A DNA stretch of 37,009 nt, taken from the NCBI GenBank assembly GCA_007117575.1, contig SKGH01000039.1:1-37009 (forward strand), in the 5' to 3' direction. A model generated the notes under the pieces. It did no database searches, had not been told where the DNA came from, and was given only the letters and a program-made list of their open reading frames with translations. The DNA comes from Candidatus Kaiserbacteria bacterium. Its GTDB lineage: Bacteria; Patescibacteriota; Minisyncoccia; Phycocordibacterales; UBA918. Shown here piece by piece: positions 33,188-37,009 of this stretch (position 1 is the stretch's first letter; each line of letters begins with the position of its first letter). Position numbers and translations under genes: made by a program.

Positions 33188-34597
33188 ATGAAAAATAAAT
33201 ATACACCAACCATCGGCATCGAAGTCCATGCTGAATTAAAAACCAAGAGTAAAATGTTTTGTTCGTGTGCCAATGATCCCCACGCGTCTTTACCTAATAC
33301 TCATATATGTCCCGTATGTCTGGCTCACCCCGGAACACTGCCGGTTGTAAATGAAGAGGCGGTAAAGTCTATATTGAAAATAGGTTTGGCAATAGAAGGT
33401 GAATTGGCTGAATACAGTGAGTTTGACCGCAAGCATTATTTTTATCCGGACATACCTAAGGCGTACCAAATAAGTCAGTATCAATATCCATTTGTATCAG
33501 GCGGTTCGATTGCCGGAGTTGAGATAACACGTATTCATCTGGAAGAAGACACGGCACGTAGTATACACGACCAAGGAGAAGGAAGCTTAATAGATTTTAA
33601 TCGGTCAGGGGTACCTCTGATGGAGCTGGTAACCGAGCCGGTAATTCATGACTCGTCAACGGCGGGAAATTTTGCCAGAGAATTACAACTGCTACTTAGA
33701 ACCCTTGGCGTCTCTGACGCTAATATGGAAAAAGGGGAAATGAGAGTAGAAGCCAATGTGTCACTAAGTTGTGACAATGTACTGGGCACCAAAGTAGAAG
33801 TTAAAAATCTTAACTCTTTTAAGTCCGTAGAAAATGCCATTGCTTATGAAATAGAGAGACAGACAGCGGTACTTGATAGTGGTGAGATGGTAGTACAAGA
33901 AACTCGCGGTTGGGATGAAAATAAGATGAACACTTTTACGCAAAGGCGAAAGGAAACAGCTAAAGACTATCGATATTTTCCCGATCCTGACGTACCTAAA
34001 TTGGTACGTTCAGAAAATGAACAATTATCAAACTCTGGTCTAGGCGAGAAAACACTAAATACACCTCAAAAAAAGCGCTTAAAATATACAAATCTCGGTC
34101 TAACGAGTGACCAGATAGAGACTATTATTTCAGTTCCTGCTTACGATGAGTTCTTTACCCGTGCGCTTGAAAACGCCTCAGGTGAGGTGGCGCCAAAAAT
34201 GATTGCCAATTACTTCATAACCGACGTGTTGTCGGTCATTTCAGCCGGTAAACAAATTTCTGATGCAGACCCAAGCTCATTTGCTAAATTGATGCACTTA
34301 CTGGCATCATCTAAAATAAATTCTCGTGTAGCCAAGGACATACTATTTGAAGCCGTTTTTGAAGGTCATGACCCTGAAGTTATCGCCGAAGATCGCGGAT
34401 TGCTACAAAAAAATGACACCTCTGCCCTTAAGGAAGTTGTTGCCGAAGTGGTAAGTCAAAATCAATCAGTCGTGGCAGAGTACAAGTCCGGTAAGGATTC
34501 AGCCCTCCAGTTCTTAATCGGTCAAGGTATGAAGATTACCAAAGGCAGTGCCAACCCTAGCTTGCTAAAAGAGTTGATTCTGGAGGAGATTGCTTAA
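33188..34597 (+). CDS. gatB: Asp/Glu-tRNA amidotransferase subunit B
   Basis: Kinase/tRNA-binding subunit of GatCAB, which converts Glu-tRNA(Gln) and Asp-tRNA(Asn) to the amidated forms. 469 aa, full length. PTIGIEVHAELKTKSKMFC is the N-terminal signature; FYPDIPKAYQISQYQYPF, then DFNRSGVPLMELVTEPV and EVKNLNSFKSVENAI, form the cradle. The C-terminal YqeY-like tRNA domain is complete (ASSKINSRVAKDILFEAV, FLIGQGMKITKGSANP). The zinc-site Cys (CSC and CPVCLAHPG) are kept. gatA and gatC are not in this window. It is monocistronic with its own promoter. Confidence 0.96.
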   Translation: MKNKYTPTIGIEVHAELKTKSKMFCSCANDPHASLPNTHICPVCLAHPGTLPVVNEEAVKSILKIGLAIEGELAEYSEFDRKHYFYPDIPKAYQISQYQYPFVSGGSIAGVEITRIHLEEDTARSIHDQGEGSLIDFNRSGVPLMELVTEPVIHDSSTAGNFARELQLLLRTLGVSDANMEKGEMRVEANVSLSCDNVLGTKVEVKNLNSFKSVENAIAYEIERQTAVLDSGEMVVQETRGWDENKMNTFTQRRKETAKDYRYFPDPDVPKLVRSENEQLSNSGLGEKTLNTPQKKRLKYTNLGLTSDQIETIISVPAYDEFFTRALENASGEVAPKMIANYFITDVLSVISAGKQISDADPSSFAKLMHLLASSKINSRVAKDILFEAVFEGHDPEVIAEDRGLLQKNDTSALKEVVAEVVSQNQSVVAEYKSGKDSALQFLIGQGMKITKGSANPSLLKELILEEIA

Positions 34598-34794
34598 AGT
34601 TTGTGTTTAGACAACTGACTGTTATTGAATATATACTTCCGAGATATAGGCAAGCAGATATTTGTTGCCAATGATATATATTTTTATATTGACTGGCTAC
34701 GCCGGTTTTTTGCCAAGATTTATTTATAAGCCATGCTTCATAGCGCTGGTCGTTGTTTAAAGAAATTTTGTCAGTAACGACAGTTTAACTGTTA
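34598..34794. other. Gene-free stretch after gatB
   Basis: Contains the gatB terminator (34692-34711) and otherwise AT-rich sequence without a supported gene. Confidence 0.4.
34692..34711 (+). terminator. Intrinsic terminator of gatB
   Basis: Stem ACTGGC/GCCGGT (one G-T pair, 3-nt loop, 34692-34706) followed by a run of T to 34711, about 95 nt after the stop codon. Confidence 0.55.
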
Positions 34795-34973
34795 CATGAC
34801 TTACGCGTTTCTGATGAAGTTCGAGGCGCTGACCCAACCCCGGTTTCCTTGATCATTTATATTCTTTCGTGACTGACTAAAACGATTTGGTTTATTACGT
34901 TAGTAATAAATGTTTACCGGAACTATAGCTGGGTGAGGCGTACTTGGTAGTACGATGAACGGTTTGAGTGACG
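34795..34973 (+). repeat. Larger, right-truncated foldback element with inner core
   Basis: Starts CATGACTTACGCGTTTCTGA as other copies do, but after GAGGCGCTGA it enters the core of the large elements (CCGGTTTCCTTGATCATTTA, then TTCTTTCGTGACTGACTAAA) and leaves it through CCGGAACTATAGCTGGGT to GAGGCGTACTTGGTAGTACG. The right terminal repeat is missing after GAGTGACGAT. The inner arms ACCC-CCGGTTTCC and GGAACTATAGCTGGGT are imperfect complements, so it is a nested foldback. Confidence 0.75.
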
Positions 34974-35115
34974 ATCACACTTAAGATATTTTTCATTAAA
35001 ATATTTTTATTTTAATGAATTGTAAGTCTACTTTAATCAAATCAATACGGGTAAGTCCTGGCAAGTACATTTTGCTATCCCCATTTATTCATGTCGTCAC
35101 TTTGTATTATTGAGC

Positions 35116-35121
35116 TATACT
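35116..35121 (+). promoter_or_regulatory. -10 box of the first HTH-TM gene
   Basis: TATACT, 10 nt before the ATG at 35132. No -35 box or Shine-Dalgarno motif was seen. Confidence 0.45.
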
Positions 35122-35131
35122 ATTGTGTAGT

Positions 35132-36241
35132 ATGAATCATCTCGTTTTGGATGGAGTAACTTATATAAAATCAAGCGTGGCTGGGCGAGAACTCGGTTAT
35201 ACTGCTGATTATGTTGGGCAATTATGTCGTGCCAAAAAAGTAGACGCGCAACTGGTAGGGAGAAGTTGGTATGTGTCTATGGATTCACTGCGTGCGCATA
35301 AAGTTAATCGCTATGGTAAATCTACTGAAACTACGTCTACAACTAAGAGTACTGAAGTCAAAAAAACTATTCCGGCAAATTCTTCTTCCACAAAACAGAT
35401 AAGGCAGACTAAACCTGCTAAATTAAACCGTGATCAGTCAATCGCAAGGAGAGACAAAGAGGGTCAACCTAAAGCTTCTAATCAAACCAGCGCCATCTAC
35501 AACTCACTTATAACTGATCGCTATGGTGCCAAATATTCTAGCAATAAAGTCAATCTCTACGAACCGGATTCTGCCGAGTTAATACCGCGTGTAAGGAAGA
35601 TAAAAGTACAAAACGAAAACCAAGAGAGTACTATAAATATTGAAAAACCTATACATGTCGATATTGTCTCTGACAATGTGCGACATACATACAAAACTGT
35701 ATTACCAGAGCCGGTTAAGACGAAGGGTCGTATAAAAGTTACTGAAGTAAGTGACGAAAGTGATTCTGAGGAGGTGATCGACCCAACAAACTTAACTGAG
35801 TCAACCGCCGATAGTCTGGCTGTGTCTGGTTTTGACAAGGTTGAAAAACATTCAAATACTTTAAATATTGAAAACCTTACTCCGGATAGTGTTGATATAA
35901 GTATCCATACTTCCGGTGATAGTGAAGTAGCTCATAAAGAAATTAATCATCGTATTTATTCAGCTGACTCGGAGGCGGAACTTACTCATCCGGATGATAC
36001 TCAGCATAAACAAGTTTTTTCCGGAGTAGAAAGTTTCACCCCCGGTTCAGTGCGTCTTAACTCTGACAATTCCAAGTATAAACGTTTGATGGTTTATGTT
36101 TTTATTATCACCTTGTCTTTATTGGCGTTTGTATTTTTGGTGGCTGGAGAGTTGCACCTTGACGGTACGGACACATCGGTGGTGCGTAGCTTTAGGTTAG
36201 AGTGGGGTAATTTTCATAATTTTTTTGATGTGTTTAGATAG
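35132..36241 (+). CDS. Membrane-tethered excisionase-type HTH protein
   Basis: 369 aa from the ATG at 35132; an in-frame TTG at 35123 is less likely. Residues about 5-55 form a MerR/excisionase-like helix-turn-helix (ELGYTADYVGQLCRAKKVDA then QLVGRSWYVSMDSLRAHK). A Ser/Thr/Lys-rich then acidic, low-complexity linker of about 250 residues follows (for example VSDESDSEEVIDPTNLTEST). One TM segment lies near 318-340 (LMVYVFIITLSLLAFVFLVA), with a short tail rich in aromatics (RLEWGNFHNFFDVF). If the HTH stays in the cytoplasm, DNA is held at the membrane. Paralogous in layout to the gene at 36447. Function not known. Confidence 0.65.
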   Translation: MNHLVLDGVTYIKSSVAGRELGYTADYVGQLCRAKKVDAQLVGRSWYVSMDSLRAHKVNRYGKSTETTSTTKSTEVKKTIPANSSSTKQIRQTKPAKLNRDQSIARRDKEGQPKASNQTSAIYNSLITDRYGAKYSSNKVNLYEPDSAELIPRVRKIKVQNENQESTINIEKPIHVDIVSDNVRHTYKTVLPEPVKTKGRIKVTEVSDESDSEEVIDPTNLTESTADSLAVSGFDKVEKHSNTLNIENLTPDSVDISIHTSGDSEVAHKEINHRIYSADSEAELTHPDDTQHKQVFSGVESFTPGSVRLNSDNSKYKRLMVYVFIITLSLLAFVFLVAGELHLDGTDTSVVRSFRLEWGNFHNFFDVFR

Positions 36242-36245
36242 TTTC

Positions 36246-36370
36246 AGGACTTACGAGTTTGGATGAAGTTCGAGGCGCTGAGGAGCGAAAACCTGAGGCG
36301 TACTTGGTGGTACGATGAACGGTTTGAGTGACGAAAGCAACAAAGAAATTCGCCAAACGCGTAAGTCATG
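36246..36370 (+). mobile_element. Complete 125-bp foldback (MITE-like) element
   Basis: Ends GGACTTACGAGTTT and AAACGCGTAAGTCATG are inverted repeats with one mismatch in the core. Interior: GAAGTTCGAGGCGCTGAGGA, GAGGCGTACTTGGTGGTACG, GTTTGAGTGACGAAAGCAAC. It begins 5 bp after the stop of the first HTH-TM gene and ends about 75 bp before the second. Confidence 0.85.
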
Positions 36371-36446
36371 AGTTTATTTAGTTTTAAAGATAGTTAATGA
36401 GTAGATTTCTATTATTTATGTTAATCTGTATAAGTTATCATTCAGT

Positions 36447-36893
36447 ATGAATCAATCTACTAAAGAAAAAGAGGAAGAAGTCGGAACTTATGTTCCGGCT
36501 TCTGATGTTGCCAAGACCTACGGATACACCACCGATCATGTCACTCGTTTAATCCGTTCCCGAAAAGTGAAAGCTAAAAAAGTAGGTAGAAGATGGTTTG
36601 TAGAAACGGAAAGTTTTAAGCTGGAGGTAAGTCAGATACAAGAAGTTAAAGAGGAGAGGTTGAGAAAATTAAGTCAGCAAAGAAAGCAAGAGCTATCTAA
36701 AATCAAACCAAACAAAACAGTCACTAAGAAAGGTTTAACGAACAATGGTCATGCTAAACTTAAAAATGCACCGGTGAGCATACCTTCTTGTCGGTCAACT
36801 TTGTACCAAACCATAGCCGTGGTTTTTTGCGGTCTGCTGGTGGGAGTGTTGGCGTTTGCGTTTACTGAGACATATTTATTTATAAAGTCATGA
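36447..36893 (+). CDS. Small membrane-tethered excisionase-type HTH protein
   Basis: 148 aa. The HTH is at about 12-55 (YVPASDVAKTYGYTTDHVTR then LIRSRKVKAKKVGRRWFVET), clearly related to that of the upstream gene (shared YTxDxV...R..KV.AxxVGRxWxV). A Lys/Gln-rich coil-like segment (about 58-100) leads to a single TM segment near 122-143 (TIAVVFCGLLVGVLAFAFT). The stop TGA at 36891-36893 lies inside the terminal repeat (CATGACTTACGCG) of the foldback element at 36889, so the present C-terminus may have been set by its insertion. TATAAG at 36429-36434 is a possible -10. Confidence 0.65.
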   Translation: MNQSTKEKEEEVGTYVPASDVAKTYGYTTDHVTRLIRSRKVKAKKVGRRWFVETESFKLEVSQIQEVKEERLRKLSQQRKQELSKIKPNKTVTKKGLTNNGHAKLKNAPVSIPSCRSTLYQTIAVVFCGLLVGVLAFAFTETYLFIKS

Positions 36894-37009
36894 CTTACGC
36901 GTTTCTGATGAAATTCGAGGCGCTGACCCAGCCCCGGTTTCCGTGATCATTTATATTCTTTCGTGACTGACTAAAACATTTTTTGGTTTATTACGTTAGA
37001 AACTGTTTG
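36889..37009 (+). repeat. Left end of a large foldback element at right window edge
   Basis: Starts CATGACTTACGCGTTTCTGA, runs through GAGGCGCTGA into the core CCCAGCCCCGGTTTCCGTGA and TTCTTTCGTGACTGACTAAA, and breaks off at GAAACTGTTTG. About 72 bp at the end are the exact reverse complement of 220-291. It shows the left boundary and core of the element whose core and right boundary are seen at the left edge. Confidence 0.8.

Overview
The window looks like a Candidate Phyla Radiation (Patescibacteria, most likely Parcubacteria-type) chromosome segment. The reasons are low GC, compact genes with almost no Shine-Dalgarno motifs, -10 promoter boxes sitting 5-10 nt from start codons, minimal versions of housekeeping proteins (SecA without its C-terminal zinc tail, Obg without its OCT domain), a tiny Lys/Ala-rich histone H1-like protein, and many lineage-style hypothetical proteins. 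TGA is used as a normal stop (for example in the ATGA overlaps at 7099 and 10250), so this is not the recoded Gracilibacteria/SR1 code. Taxonomy is inferred; no rRNA or tRNA gene was found.

Layout. 1-379: repeat DNA. 443-2238 (minus): a small membrane-anchored hypothetical and a DUF4349-like coiled-coil membrane protein. 2406-14080: a surface-polysaccharide locus with GT4, GT2 and GT10 glycosyltransferases, two FkbM methyltransferases, three P-loop kinases of which two are paralogues of an unrecognised type, and a Wzx-like flippase. 14231-14935: an APH/Bud32-like kinase. 15051-16866: an accessory island with a RelB-like antitoxin and an AbiEi/AbiEii pair, bracketed by two near-identical GC-rich hairpins. 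17417-18118: an acidic single-TM protein. 18234-22574: the oxidative pentose phosphate pathway (zwf, gnd, pgl) joined to yvcK. 22693-26482: a GT4-like protein and an O-antigen ligase/TPR fusion. 26537-34597: murB, the histone-like gene, secA, a small membrane protein, obg and gatB. 35132-36893: two consecutive proteins, each with an N-terminal excisionase-type helix-turn-helix and a C-terminal membrane anchor. 36889-37009: repeat DNA again.

Two themes link the regions. First, glycan building: the oxidative PPP and YvcK sit beside murB, glycosyltransferases, a flippase and a ligase, so carbon flux and envelope assembly are neighbours. Second, a family of about 125-bp foldback elements with terminal inverted repeats (core GACTTACGCGTTT) occurs in three complete copies and several larger, cored or truncated copies. 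Both ends of the window lie inside larger members of this family, so the window edges may be assembly breaks. One element supplies the stop codon of the last gene.

The best candidates for something undescribed are the pair of membrane-tethered HTH proteins embedded among the foldback elements, the paralogous P-loop kinases of the glycan locus, and the RelB-like/AbiE island whose two promoters share an operator half-site.
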